Source: Caprella mutica
Lineage: Eukaryota > Arthropoda > Malacostraca > Amphipoda > Caprellidae
Length of the DNA stretch: 64,000 bases
Direction: 5' to 3'
NCBI GenBank assembly: GCA_947561585.1
Contig: CANNZV010003227.1
Location: 1-64,000, forward strand
Shown piece by piece: positions 12,466-24,632 of the stretch. The notes under the pieces were generated by a model. That model was not told the origin of the DNA. It saw only the letters and a list, made by a program, of their open reading frames with translations, and made no database searches. The position numbers were made by a program, and so were the translations under genes. Each line of letters starts with the position of its first letter. Position 1 is the stretch's first letter.

Positions 12466-13083
12466 GAGGCTATCAAGCTATATGAATTTTTTTATTAATT
12501 TATATTATAATATCTTGTTGTAATAGATAGATAATTAATTGTAATATAAAATATTTAAAATACAATTGGTATCGAAAAAAGTATCGGCACTTTTTTGACG
12601 ATACGGTGTACTGATACCAAAAATATTGCCGATACTTCGTCCGATCCCCAAATTTAATTTTAAACTTTTCGGTAAAATCGAAAGTTAGGAGAGACAACAA
12701 AGTAAAACTGTATTCAAAAGAAGACTCTTCTGAAATATTATATTCTACTTGCTTTAAATTGGAAAATGAATTTGAGTTTCGAATTGCGTCACGGTAAAGA
12801 TGCAGTACCTATTTATACCACGGAAGCTTATATGCAGATAGCACACTAATCACTACATTCAACAGCAAGAGAATCTATATTCATGGCTGATCAATAACAC
12901 AGAGACACAAAAATTCTGAATTTAAGTGCGTGATAGTCCGGTGGCTACGTTGTCACCCCTCTAGCGTCAACACACCTGTAATTAACGTGTCAGGGTTGAG
13001 GTACGGAGAGCAGGTGCCTTTGTGTGTCCAAGTGACACGCCGTAAGGATAGGGAACACTGAAAACCCACCTCCTTTGAGATAT
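12466..13083. other. AT-rich DNA with no recognisable gene
   Basis: Around 12568-12650 lies a small imperfect inverted repeat built on ggtatcgaaaaaagtatcgg and gataccaaaaatattgccga, resembling a transposon remnant. Nothing else identified. Confidence 0.35.
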
Positions 13084-13392
13084 GAGGCAGTTTGGAGCAG
13101 GTTGGAGCAGTTTGAGGGCAACTTGAGGCAGTTTGGGGGCAGTGTGGAGTATTTTGGAGCAGTGTGAAAAAGTGTGGAGTAGTTTGGAGCAGTTTGGGGG
13201 CAATGTGGAGCAGTTTGGGGTCAATTTGATGCAGTTTGGGGAATTTGGAACAGTTTGGGGCAAAGAGGAGTAGTTTGGGGCAAAGAGGAGCAGTTGGGGG
13301 CAGTTTGGGACAATTTGGCGCAGTGAGGGGCAGTTTAGAGCAATTTGGAGTAGTGTGGAACAGTTTGAGGGCAGTGTGGAGGCAATGTAGAG
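13084..13392. repeat. G-rich minisatellite, about 11-bp unit
   Basis: Imperfect repetition of gcagtttgggg / gagcagtttgg / gcagtgtggag, strongly G-biased on the plus strand. Short overlapping frames (93 codons minus, 71 codons plus) are by-products. Confidence 0.85.
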
Positions 13393-13623
13393 CAGATTGC
13401 TTGAATTTAATTAGTTTGCAAGCTATATTTGACTTTAAATATTATTGTTAATCTATTCTTCTATTTGAAGAAATTAATTCAAAATAAATAGGATTTACAG
13501 AATTTAAATATAAGATTGATATTAAAGTACTGAACAGGATCCTAATTAATTTAGAAATTAGAAACTACAAAACCGTCTAAAATAATAAAACATATACTTC
13601 TGAATTGAACTGTATTAGAGAGA

Positions 13624-13687
13624 AAGTTATGGTGGGGCCATAGAAGATTAGCTAAGGTCACCTCTTCTAAGGCCCCTCCATAATTAT
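13624..13687. repeat. GGCC hairpin family copy
   Basis: ttatggtggggccatagaag pairs across a short loop with cttctaaggcccctccataa. Confidence 0.65.
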
Positions 13688-13968
13688 CGCAAGGGACGCA
13701 GTCTTACATTTCACAACAGTGAGATGATGATTCTAATTGGGTAACAGGGTCATTCCCACATTATAAACCAATCTACATTTCAATAACTGGTTCATGGTGA
13801 CCTTTTAGCGTAGCTAATTAACTACCTACATTTATAAACAAAATAGAATTAAAATAGATATACACACAGGTGTGATATATTTAGCTAAAATGAAATTCAT
13901 TAATCAAATCAAATAAGTTTTTAGAATTAAATTTAAGAGTAAAATTACAAAAAATCTCCCAGGGAGAG

Positions 13969-14022
13969 AGATATGGTGGGGCTGTAGAAGAAGATCCCAT
14001 AATGACCCCCACCATAACCTTT
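13969..14022. repeat. GGCC hairpin family copy (short)
   Basis: atggtggggctgtagaagaa, a short loop, then gacccccaccataacc; a compact hairpin of about 54 bp. Confidence 0.6.
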
Positions 14023-14335
14023 CCTCTGTAGATGCTGCTTAACATCTATTATACTTTCTATATACATGACACAAAGAAAACAATTCAACTTTCAAATTCA
14101 AACAGAGTTATTCCCATACAAAGAAATACACATATACCTTCTAATTATACCAGTTCACATAGCAATATGTATATCGATATATTTATATATATATATTGCT
14201 GGATTGCTACATACACACCGACACACACAGATGCAGATGAGTGTCGATAAGTTTTTGTGGTGCCACGTTAAGTGGTTGAGAATTTACTCCAGAGCCTGAG
14301 GCTGAAGTGTACGTGTTACTTTATGCATGCCCTCT

Positions 14336-14862
14336 GGTGGAGGAAATGGAGAGTGAGAACCGTAAACTGGATACGAAAAAACACGAGTGAAACCCGTAAT
14401 GTAGATACAGCAATAGAAATGGAGAGTGAGAACCGTAAACTAGATACGAAAAAACACGAGTGAAACCCGTAATGTAGATACAGCAATAGAAAAGGAGAGT
14501 GAGAACCGTAAGCTAGATACGAAAAAACACGAGTGAAACCCGTAATGTAGATACAGCAATAGAAAAGGAGAGTGAGAACCGTAATGTGGATACGAAAAAC
14601 AGAGCGAAACCCGTAATGTAGATACGGTGATAGGGAAGGAGATTTATCGAGAACCGTATTGTGGATACGAAAAACAGAGCGAAACCCGTAATGTAGATAC
14701 GGTGATAGGGAAGGAGATTTATCGAGAACCGTATTGTGGATACTAGAAAATAGAGCGAAACCATTAATGTAGATACAGTGATGGAAAGGGAGAGTGAGAA
14801 CCGTAAATTTGATACGAAAAAAAAACAGAGTGAACCCCGTAATGTGGATACGGGCTTTTGGG
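14336..14862. repeat. 73-75-bp tandem repeat, about 7 copies
   Basis: Each unit has gagaaccgta, then gatacgaaaaa, then gagtgaaacccgtaatgtag, then atacagcaatagaaa. The first four units step by 73 bp and the next by 75 bp, where atttatcg replaces agt. A 202-codon minus-strand frame (14316-14924) running through it has internal Tyr/Gly/Ser/Phe periodicity from the repeat and is not a gene. Confidence 0.92.
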
Positions 14863-16471
14863 TGTTCCAGGGTTGAAATCTTGCAGCGCACTCCCGAGAT
14901 TGCGTAATTCGTTGAAATGCACATGAAACATGCACCAGATAATATTATAAATGATCAAGTAATTTGTCAATTAGCAATAATAATCAGTATTGTTATTGAT
15001 AAGCAAAGGAATATGAACCACCAAAAGATAGATCAATATAAAACACTATAGCCTGAACATGTGGGAGTGTATTTATAGACACGGTCGATTGTCCGGGTAA
15101 ATTCCCGGATTCACTTCATCAAATCTAGGTACAAGTCGATAGGAAAACTCTACGATTCGTAGACTAAAGTTCACTGAAGAGGGCAAAGATGGGTCGGAAA
15201 TTTGAAAAAATTATGTCCTGCATATGTAAGCACAGGCATACAGTAATTCATATAGCAATTGCATATATACATATAACCAACGTTCAGGGTTTTTCAGAAG
15301 TTTTGGGCCTATTTCCAGTCCACAAATCTGCTGGATTTTGATTGGCAGTAAAATGAAACTGGTGGCTAATTTTTTTTGTAATCCTATTGATATATTTTAT
15401 GTAAGAAAGCTATTCAATGTCAAACAAACTTCAGGAACACTACAGTGCGTGATTGTTATACTATTCATCGATGGCTCGATATTGACATCTGTATATATAA
15501 CGCAATACTTTCGTCCTGTAGAAAGAGTATTTTAAAGTGAATTAGGATGGATAAATAAGGATTATACAGATAAAACAAACCCAGATACTTAATATGATAA
15601 CTTTATTAAGAATTAATTACAATTATATAATAAGAAAATCTTTACCGTAAAACGAATAAATCGTGATTTTTTTCCATTTTTTCTGTTTTTACCTTGGATG
15701 AAATTATATAATTTTCTACCAATTTTATATTTTTAAATCTAAGTAATTGGCTAAATTCACCTCGAATTAAATTGCTATAATATTGCCGAACCTAACACAT
15801 TGCTAAAATTACCTGTTAAAAAGTTTTGAAAATTGCTTATGCCCTGATGGTATTGGGATTACACTTTACTGGTATTCTAGTTCTCTAAAATGTTATGGTA
15901 TTTTGCCGGCAGCTGCCATAATTACACATATAATACACACACTTGCAGAGGAAATTATCTCTGAATTTTGCTCTAACTCATACATGATTTGTATACAGTA
16001 AATACTCATCAAGATCAAGAAAATTAGGCGTGATTATCTAAGTCTGAATATATATTTGAGGATGTAATTAACATAGAACTGCTGTCTGAAAATAGAGTCG
16101 ACTATTTCTATTTTGTGATGTACGATCAGTGTTGGTATGTCGGATTATTTTAACATTTACGAAATTATGAATGATACCCAACTTGTAGAGCGTGGGTTAT
16201 TTATTGTTGGCGATTATTGATTTTTGGATAGTGGAAATTAGAAAAATGATGAATATTTCTTTATTTCCTCTTAGGAAACAGTGCTCAATAGGAAAGAAAT
16301 TTGCGAAAATTTGGGGTTTAGAACATTGAAAAATACATAAAAAATGAGAAAAAGGGATTCCATAAATGTTTTCATATAATTGTTTGTAAATGGATTAATA
16401 TATAGAAGGGGATTTTTCCCACCATTAAAAAAAATCTTGTAAGATTTATAATAAATTAATAAGTGTCTCAC
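14863..16471. other. Intron 1 sequence next to the second LIM exon; nothing recognised
   Basis: AT-rich, with short unconvincing open frames. No tandem array or MITE seen. Confidence 0.4.
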
Positions 16472-16752
16472 CTGAAAAAGTCCGTTCGGCAATAGAGTTT
16501 GTCATCCCTGCTAAAACATTTATCTGACAAACTGCTACCACAATCAACACACCGAACACATTCTGTGTGCCACGTTCTGTCCAATACCGTGAGTAAATAT
16601 TTATCCATGATGGGTCTCCCGCACCCCGCACAACATATTATCATCTTGGCGTGTCCGTGGTGGGACGCATCTTCAGCCCCGGGAATCACAACCCCCTCTG
16701 GTGGGTTACCCTCACATCCCATCCAGGGTAGGGTCGTGGCCTCGCTCTTCAT
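16472..16752 (-). CDS. 5' coding exon of a second Lhx1/5-like LIM-homeodomain gene (partial; rest beyond position 1)
   Basis: Encodes an N-terminal extension (MKSEATTLPWMGCEG...) and then LIM1 from about residue 41: [43 protein letters not shown]. All LIM1 ligands are present. The exon ends ttttcag|gtgaga, splitting an Arg codon as AG|G exactly like Lim1 exon 1. By my hand alignment 37 of 54 LIM1 residues match Lim1, and most differences are conservative. An in-frame TAA lies a few codons before M1, so the start is M1 (16752) or the internal M37 (16644), which aligns with Lim1 M5. No LIM2 or homeobox exon is visible from 1 to 16471, so intron 1 would exceed 16 kb. Lim1's own stop at 38.7 kb lies upstream of this exon, so it belongs to a separate gene. 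An orphan exon or pseudogene is possible, but frame and donor are intact. Confidence 0.8.
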
Positions 16753-17039
16753 GTCGTCAAATGTTTAAATTCGAAGTAAAGGAAATTTATAAATTTTCTG
16801 TTCTGTAGATTATTTCAGCACTTTTCCATTTTCTTGAAGAGAATTTGGGGAGTTTTCAGTAATAAATCCACAGTTTATTCATTTTAGTTTTCAGCTTATA
16901 TTATAGAAATTAGATACATAGTAACATTTATAAATTCACGTTTTTTTCATATTATAATAACATTTGAAATGAACTCGTTCCTCCACCAGAAATCAAAATA
17001 CTACCAAAAAGCACCGACGACACCCTTCTTTTTTCCGAA

Positions 17040-17340
17040 GCTAAAAATATAAATCCTAAGACGCCAGCCGCTATGAGGGAGGGTAGACGTCAGAAACCAT
17101 TTTTTTGTTCGTGATCTCGTGTGGCAAAGTCACACCAAACTGCTTTCACATCGGCGCACGGAGCAATACTGACACCAGAATTGTGGGCGGGACTGATAGT
17201 GCACGAGCTCTCGCCAGCTTATTGGCGAGTGCGGACAAGAGTTGCAACCTGGCACCTCCTCACACTAGGACGCACGGTGGGACCTGGCACTCTTATGTAC
17301 GAAAGTGGGAGTTAGTTCTGATGTTAGAAGAGGCGTGGTA
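17040..17340 (-). promoter_or_regulatory. Candidate promoter / 5' UTR of the second LIM-homeodomain gene
   Basis: GC-rich relative to its surroundings, 290-590 bp upstream of the exon at 16472-16752. Contains a GC box (gggcggg, 17185-17191) and, further upstream on the minus strand, a CCAAT box (attgg, 17221-17225). This is the same motif order as upstream of Lim1. Two overlapping plus-strand open frames here are composition artefacts. Confidence 0.4.
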
Positions 17341-17718
17341 GTATGATGGCATTATCAACTCAAGTTTGCGCCCTTTTTTTTTACTGAAAAAAAGAGTCAC
17401 GAGTTGAGAAAAAAATTATGTTTCCTTTTTGGTGTGATTGTTGGAGCAATAATATCGCCTGGGTAAAAAAATGAGCTCATTAAAACATAGCAAATGACAT
17501 TTTTCTCTGTCTGAACTATTGCCTCACCTGCCAATGATTGAATGATAACATCCACTTATTTGTTTTGCTTCAATTCAATTGGTTTGGTGAAATTAAAAGA
17601 GGAATTAGGTAATATTTACATTAAATGTGTCACAAAAGATTTAAAGTAAATTATAAATTAGAAAAATCCTACTAGTCAAAAAATGAGATATTTCACAAGA
17701 TAATAACACCAAGAAAAA

Positions 17719-17783
17719 AGTTATGGTGGGGCCATAGAAGATTAAGAGGGATTCCCTGATAATCTTCAGTGGCTCCACCACAA
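17719..17783. repeat. GGCC hairpin family copy adjoining a MITE
   Basis: ttatggtggggccatagaag plus attaagaggg pairs with ccctgataatcttc and ggctccaccaca. It ends a few bases before MITE copy D. Confidence 0.65.
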
Positions 17784-17784
17784 G

Positions 17785-17943
17785 TAGGGTAAGTTCCGAA
17801 TTATCGGATGGTTCCCCATTTTGATCATATAAAAACAGTAAACTTATATAACAATTAATATTTAATTTTTATTATAATTATTATAAACTTTTTATTATAT
17901 GATCGAAAATGTGGCTCCACCCGATAACTTGGAACTTACCCTT
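17785..17943. mobile_element. Palindromic MITE family 1, copy D (short)
   Basis: Terminal repeats gggtaagttccgaattatcg and ccgataacttggaacttacc. Inner arms ttgatcatat / atatgatcgaaaatg. The central gatacc palindrome is absent, giving only about 157 bp. Confidence 0.75.
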
Positions 17944-18544
17944 CAACTGAAATTCACGTTTTTTTTTCAATTGCCATCATTCGTCCTATTCCTTTACATT
18001 AAGTCTTGAAAATAATTACTTCCCTTCTTCTGGTCCTTAAATTCACTTTTATCGCTACTTTAGAAGTGCGAAATACTACCTCCACAAATTTTACGCTTTA
18101 CCGTTCGAAAATAAGTCCCTCCTATATTTATTTCCTGGAAATTACAACAATTTCTTCCACATTTCAGCTTTTGCATTTTCATTAATTCTCTATAGAAACC
18201 TTTATTTATTTTACTCTAGCTTGCATTAAGAAAAATAATTATGGAATGTAGAAAAAAATGTAATTTAAAATATATAAATGTGTTATAGATTTTACACAAA
18301 TAATAAACATTATCCAGCTAATCAAAATATAACTTTACTTCTCGAACTAAAAGGATAAATATTATAATAGTAAATTAATCATTTGCGATCAAAGTAAGTT
18401 TAATTAATGATAGCAACAGCAGGCAATCTAAGTTCATCTGAAATAAGTTTTTTACAATTATTCAAACTCCAAAGATGATCATAAGAGGACATCGTCGCAT
18501 CTGTTGCTTCTCTATCATTTTTCTATTGGATTCACCACGCCTAA
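17944..18544. other. AT-rich DNA with no recognisable gene
   Basis: No gene, array or element recognised between MITE copy D and the taggtagg run. Confidence 0.4.
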
Positions 18545-18598
18545 GGTAGGTAGGTAGGTAGGTTGGTTGGTAGGTAGGATGGTAGGTAGGTAGGGCGT
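18545..18598. repeat. (taggtagg)n simple repeat
   Basis: A run of ggtaggtaggtaggttggtt-type tetranucleotides about 54 bp long. Shorter acctacct runs occur elsewhere (for example about 2728 and 40975). Confidence 0.85.
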
Positions 18599-19144
18599 GT
18601 AGAGTCCTAGGAGTAGCGTTAGGTTTGCGTCAAAAGGGGCGTGGTTAAGTCTCGCAAAGCCTATTGGCGTAGATTGCGAGTCGCCCCTTCTTACTTCGGC
18701 CACTGGATGCTAGGTTTCTCTCATTCCATCTCAGGACACTCCAATGGCAAGACGTGAGGTGTCATGGCACGCTCTCAAAATCACCTCCAAATGTCCTCTC
18801 GACTGAGGGAAAATTTTCAGCCGCTGCAAACGTCGAATAGAAAAGATCTAAGAAAATGATGTTGATTTCTCATTGCCATTAAATGTTACAGTTGGTAAAA
18901 TTTATTTTTGGAAATTCGTAAACTGTCAAAAAATAATTACACTTTTTTTACTGTATATACAATAAGGGAGAATAATAATGTAAATTATGCTAAATAATTG
19001 AATTTAACAAAGTTATTGTAACTTATATTGAGTTTTCGAAATGATGTATCTGAACGGGGAAGAATTCTGCGTTTATTCACTATTTCCTTTAATAAAATTC
19101 AATTTTTAAGATACACCATTAATGATCAACAGCAAATTATAATT

Positions 19145-19350
19145 AGGGTTAGCTCCAAATTATCGGACGGTTCCACATTTTCGATCCTAAAAGAAAAACG
19201 TATATAAGAATTATTAATGTATTTTAATTGGTATCCATGATACTTGCATGTATCATGGATACCTTTAACTAAAAGTTAAATAACAATAAATATATACTTT
19301 TCCCATATGATCGAAAACGTGAAACTGTCCGATAATTCGGAACTAACCGT
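19145..19350. mobile_element. Palindromic MITE family 1, copy E
   Basis: Ends gggttagctccaaattatcg and gataattcggaactaacc, bordered by TA on each side. Inner arms ttcgatcc / atgatcgaaaacgtg. Central near-palindrome ggtatccatgatacttg and its mirror. Confidence 0.8.
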
Positions 19351-19980
19351 AGTTGCCTTTATAAAAACTGTTTCTAAAATAATGGAAAGAAATTAAAATC
19401 AATATAAATTGCAATATAAATACCAACAATAGAAAAATGTATCCCAGGAAAACAAATATTTATGCTGAATCGAATTAAAAAAATATCGATCATGGAGATA
19501 AAATATAATAAAATAAACGATATAATAAAATAAAATGTATAATAAAATACATTAAAAAAAAATATATAAAAATATCATATAAAAATAAACGGACCATGAA
19601 TTACCGGAGCGGATAAAATATAAACGGTTTCTAATGAGATATTTTAAATGTAAAATATCTCAAACAATTGAAATTTTAAAAATAGATGATACCAATAAAT
19701 AATTATTAGTTAATTAGGAATTAAATAAGGAATTACTTCTTATTGTGTCCGAAAAAGAATAAATCTTGGAATTCGCAATTTTACATTTTTTTACGTAAAC
19801 TTCCTTAAGTTTAATACTAGTGAATTATACCTACTAACTTCATAATATAATTAAATATTTCATTTAACTTTCTATAGAATTGAATTTTGTATTTTCGACC
19901 AAATAATTATTGATACCAATAATGTAAACAATTTGCAATATTTTTTTTTACCGTTTTTTAATGTTTATTTTGATGTTATT

Positions 19981-20300
19981 ACTTTCGCAAAATAGCGTAA
20001 GGTTATGTTTAGAACGGGATTTATTTATATATATATATTATATTTATTTATATGTATATATTATATTTAAAAACCTTGTTATTCGCATAACTTAAAAAGT
20101 GTTCAACAAAATTGTCTGAAATTTGGTGGGACGATTAGTCAATGTCCAGGAACCATTTGATCAGATTTTGTGAGCGATAGGGTCAAAGGTCAAGGTCATT
20201 AATAACTCAAGGATTCTTGGATGGTCAAGGTCATTTAAAAGCGGTGACGAAAGTATGCGCTCTACGAGTGCCCGTTCTAGTTACCTTCACAGATGGCAGA
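19981..20300 (+). mobile_element. Dispersed repeat with caaggtca motifs, copy 1
   Basis: Contains tcgcaaaatagcgtaaggtt, ttcgcataactt, gaaatttggtgggacgatta, aggaaccatttgatcagatt, ggtcaaaggtcaaggtca and gttaccttcac. The same ordered blocks recur inverted at 27752-28010. Similar sequences occur as dispersed repeats in other invertebrates (from memory). Class unknown; no open frame. Confidence 0.6.
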
Positions 20301-20589
20301 AGGTGATATTTTAGATGGGATTTATTTACGTATTTTTATTATTTAATATACACTTGATTGACTATATTTTAATTTAAATGATATGGATTGACAGAGCATA
20401 TCACACAGCAATTATGATAAAGGCATTTAATTGACAAATACTTGCCACTATTACGTATAAATTATCGGGAAAACATACAAGGCTATTTAATTATTCATAT
20501 AGAAATGAGTGATATATAATCGTGTTAAAATACTATTATAGAAATCTTAGTATGGCCTTGACTAAAAAAAAGAGTAGTTGTTAGTAAAT

Positions 20590-20809
20590 AGGGTATGTTC
20601 TGAGTTATCGGACAGAGTTCCACATTATCGATCATATAACATAAAGTTCATGGAATAATTATTACTATTTGAAATTAATTTTATTTGGTATCCATGATAC
20701 CTGCAGGTATCATGGATACCAATTAAAAAGTTAAAAGAAATAATTACTATAATTTTTTTCTTATATGATCGGAATTAAGGAGCTGTCCTATAACTTGGAA
20801 CTAACCCTA
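20590..20809. mobile_element. Palindromic MITE family 1, copy F (best-preserved centre)
   Basis: Ends gggtatgttctgagttatcg and cctataacttggaactaaccc, flanked by TA on both sides. The centre, 20687-20720, is a perfect 34-bp palindrome centred on ctgcag. Arms cgatcatata / ttatatgatcg are intact, so the whole element can fold into one long hairpin. Confidence 0.85.
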
Positions 20810-21093
20810 ATTATTCCCAACTGTACAGAGTCTTGATACACAAAATTGAAAAAAAAAATGCACTCCGATTTCAACTCCCTGAAAATAGACTCTAAAATCT
20901 CAGATCATTTTCTATTTATGATGACAAACCAAACGAAACACATGTTTCACATGTTTCCAATTCATTTGCAGCAAAGACATAAAACGTTCAATTATAATAT
21001 GCAAATATAGGGTGGCACATCAATTCTCTGATAGATTGTCCTGTTAGGTACGCTAGGGCCTGCTTATTCTCATGGAGTCGAGACTGTGGACAG

Positions 21094-22040
21094 ATATACC
21101 TGAGGGAGATAACTGAGAGATATCTGAGAGATACCTGAGAGATACTTGAGAGATACCTGAGAGATACCTGAGAGATACTTGAGAGATACCTGAGAGATAC
21201 CTGAGAGATACCTGAGAGATACCTGAGAGATACTTGAGAGATACCTGAGAGATACTTGGGAGATACCTGAGAGATAACTGAGAGATACTTGAGAGATACC
21301 TGAGAGATACCTGAGAGATACTTGAGAGATACCTGAGAGATACCTGAGAGATACTTGAGAGATACCTGAGAGATACTTGGGAGATACCTGAGAGATACTT
21401 AGAAGATACACGAAGAAGATATGTGGAAGATACATGAAGAAGATACATGAAAAAGATACATGAAGAAGATATACGAAGAAGATACTTGAAGAAGATACAT
21501 GAAGAAGATACATGAAGAAGATATACGAAGAAGATACTTGAAGAAGATACATGAAGAAGATACATGAAGAAAATACATGAAGAAGATATAAGAAGAAGAT
21601 CCTTTAAGAAGATACATGAAGAAGATATACGAAGAAGATACTTGAAGAAGATAGATGAAGAAGATAGATGAAGAAGATACATGAAGAAGATGCATGAAGA
21701 AGATACATGAAGAAGATATATGAAAAAGATACACGAAGAAGATACATGAAGAAGATACATGAAGAAGATACATGAAGAAGGTACAGGAAGAAGATACACG
21801 AAGAAGATACATGAAGAAGATATACGAAGAAGATACAGGAAGAAGATACATGAAAAAGATACATGAAGAAGATACAGGAAGAAGATACATGAAGAAGATA
21901 CATGAAGAAGATACATGAAGAAGATACACGAAGAAGATACATGAAGAAGATACACGAAGAAGATACATGGAGAAGATATATGAAGAAGATACTCGAAGAA
22001 GATACACGAAGAAGATACATGAAAAATATACGTGAAGAAG
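21094..22040. repeat. Compound minisatellite: 11-bp block then 13-bp block
   Basis: 21094 to about 21404 is a run of ctgagagatac (11 bp; variants cttgagagatac). It switches to atgaagaagatac (13 bp; variants tatacg, cttg, acagg) up to about 22040. Both units end in gatac, so the 13-mer may derive from the 11-mer. Minus-strand frames up to 300 codons (Tyr-Leu-Leu-His-Val-Ser-Ser-Ser-type) run through both blocks and are artefacts of the repeat. Confidence 0.95.
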
Positions 22041-22359
22041 ATACTTGAGAAATATATGTAAGCTATACGTGAAAGATACGTGAAAAAGTTAAGTCAAACA
22101 TACGTGAAAGATTAGTGGGAAATTATACACTTGTATAGATATTTTACAAAGTACAAATACTAATAAACATAAATATTAAAGAATAACCTAGCAAAACAAC
22201 AAAATAAAATAGGAAATGACATTTTTTCTCCATCGGACACCATGTATTTCTATATAATTTCTTGATCAAAAAGCGTCTAGGTATTTAAAAAATAAACAAT
22301 TATGAGCAAATTCCGATAAAATAAAATACTAATAGTACCCTAAATAAACTAGATAGACA

Positions 22360-22430
22360 GTTATGGTGGGGCCATAGTAGATTAAGAGGGGAGAATATGA
22401 TGGGGCAATAGGAGATAAAGTCCCTTACAT
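22360..22430. repeat. GGCC hairpin family copy (one arm rearranged)
   Basis: ttatggtggggccatagtag followed by attaagaggggag, then a second direct-orientation arm-like piece, atgatggggcaataggag. The returning arm is missing. Confidence 0.5.
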
Positions 22431-22910
22431 CTGGTACTTGCTTTAGCTTAACCGCAGCCTCCACGGTTTAAGGCCTTGCTCCAAATGTTCAAATACACAA
22501 AATACGGATCCCAATATATTGTCTACTATTTTGTCACTTGATAAATCAATTGGGAAATTTGGTGTCATGCTTTAGAAAGTGAAAAATGTTTGCAATGCAT
22601 TAAATAACGTTAGTAGAACATAAAGATATCAAGTACTGTGGACTATATAACCTCTGTATACATAGATACATATAACTTAATACGTGTGTAACACTACATT
22701 GACTTCTTTTTTGCATCATAACAACATGATACCATCAAAATTAAATAAAAATTGGAGATTGAAGAAGAATTTAAAGAAAATTTTAGGATTGGCAAGCCGG
22801 TTCGTATAAAATCTATTTTAAAAGAAGGTCAATATTGAAAGGAAACAGTTTTAAATAAATGCTGATTTAACATTCATATTTAATAAAAAAAGACGATTCA
22901 GTTTTCCAAA

Positions 22911-23052
22911 CCTGTAGACACTGTAGAAGATGAGGCCTGTTGACTGTAGATAGAGGCCTGTAGACAGAGGCCTGTAGATAGAGAAGCCTGTAGACACTGC
23001 AGATAGGGGCCTGTAGACTGTAGATAGAGGCCTGTAGACTGTAGATGACGAG
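22911..23052. repeat. gcctgtagactgtagataga short tandem repeat
   Basis: About 7 irregular units of roughly 17-21 bp containing gaggcctgtagac, with a few indels. Confidence 0.8.
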
Positions 23053-24452
23053 GCCTCATTACACTCTAGTTGGTAGTTGTTTTTCTCCTCACGAATGCCC
23101 GGTCACTCAATTACAACTAGGGCACGACTACTTACGCCCACTAGCCACCTTCCCTACACCAGTCAGGGTGATCGGTCAACCATCAGTCCATGCCTATCAT
23201 CTATGATGTAATTTAATTCTAAATCCATTAAATATTCATTATATAAAACTATCAATAGAAATTTCAGAGTTCACCGAGCTTCTTCAAGTACACAATTTCA
23301 GCAACTTTACACCACGTTTAAATTCATGTACATACAATACATAACCTATAACTAATTCTTCTGAATCTACAATAACTTATGAGACATGTACAATAGCACC
23401 TATCACACCATCCAAACAAATCAATAACAATAACAATAAAACAACCACAGCACTCATATAAATCACTCTGACGAATTATTCACCTTTTCTTAATTAGCAG
23501 GTGTGGCAAATGTGAAGGTGTGGCAAATTCACGGCTACATATTAATGCTAGGGGTCAATATTTGACAACAAAATACCCGAGGTCAAACGCGTGACAAGTG
23601 GAAGGACAGATTTGCAGGCTGATGTTACGTTTGAAAAACGATATAAGGATCTTCGTGGAATAAAAATTTGGGACAACTTTTGGAATTCAAGGGAATGTTT
23701 CGAGAATATCGGCAGAATATGTAGGAGACACCAGGATAACATTAGAGAATATTGTTTGGAAAGTCAGAAAAATATTTAGAAAACAGTGGGTGAATATTGA
23801 AAAAAATATCTGGAGAACAATAATTAATTTTGATTTTCTCCCCATTATTAAATAAATATATAAATTCTTGAATAGCTATTTTATGACATTTTTAAAACTA
23901 ATGGTCATTTTATGGAAGACTAAACGAAATTTGTTCACTATACGGGGGTACTACTCAGGACTCCACATTCACTATAGAGAAGTTCTACTGCTACATCGCC
24001 GAAAAGTCTGGGGACACTAAACCAACTTCTGCCAACTGTCCCAGTAGCTCCATGTTTCCGTGACGGAATCAATAAAGGCATCACTTGGTGTTTACCTCGC
24101 TAGATGTTAATGAGAGGTGCAAATAATGTTACAGCTCTTTTAACAGTCACAGCAAGTGCTCTGTTGACAAACGGCACCAAATTACAGGGTCAGGGGCACT
24201 CAACAGCTCCTGTTATGGCAACCTGATCTGTTTTATTGGGAACAAATAGACAGCGGAACAATGGAGTTGATGTGGAATTATTACTTGATAGGATATTAAT
24301 TTGCTGTTATTATATCTGTTACTGTGTAATCGATATAGAAACGGATGGTGAAATAATACATAAACAGCTATAAGTAACTATATTTTGAATTATAAACATG
24401 GAAATAAAATTTAATTTGTACTATAAAGCTCTAAATCAATACAATAAATTCA
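23053..24452. other. Intergenic DNA with no recognised gene
   Basis: A moderately GC-richer patch at 23040-23200 and another at 23940-24240, but no coding, repeat or RNA signal I can name. A pair of opposing 62-64-codon frames at 23548-23779 is unsupported. Confidence 0.4.
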
Positions 24453-24632
24453 TCCAGTACACTCCACATTAATCCAGTACACGCCACATTAATCCAGTAC
24501 ACTCCACATTAATCCAGTACACTCCACATCAATCCAGTACACTCCACATCAATCCAGTACACTCCACATCAATCCAGTACACTCCACATCAATCCAGTAC
24601 ACTCCACATCAATCCATTACAATCCAGTACAA
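24453..24632. repeat. 20-bp tandem repeat, about 9 copies
   Basis: Unit aatccagtacactccacatc; early copies end in catt and later ones in catc, so one variant has taken over the right part of the array. Confidence 0.95.

Noticed and set aside
14316..14924. 202-codon minus-strand open frame with hydrophobic repeats that looks membrane-like
   Set aside because: Its periodicity is that of the 73-75-bp tandem repeat, and a second frame of 140 codons reads the same peptides.
1..16471. Search for LIM2 and homeobox exons of the left gene
   Set aside because: No Cys-x2-Cys...His-x2-Cys or WFQN-type coding segment seen on the minus strand; the remaining exons are taken to be outside the window.
16499..16768. 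89-codon plus-strand frame opposite the second LIM exon
   Set aside because: Antisense shadow of a clear LIM domain exon with a good donor on the minus strand.
21053..21955. 300-codon minus-strand open frame, with 202-, 160- and 138-codon companions
   Set aside because: Pure translation of the 11-bp and 13-bp repeats in several frames; no non-repetitive coding core.
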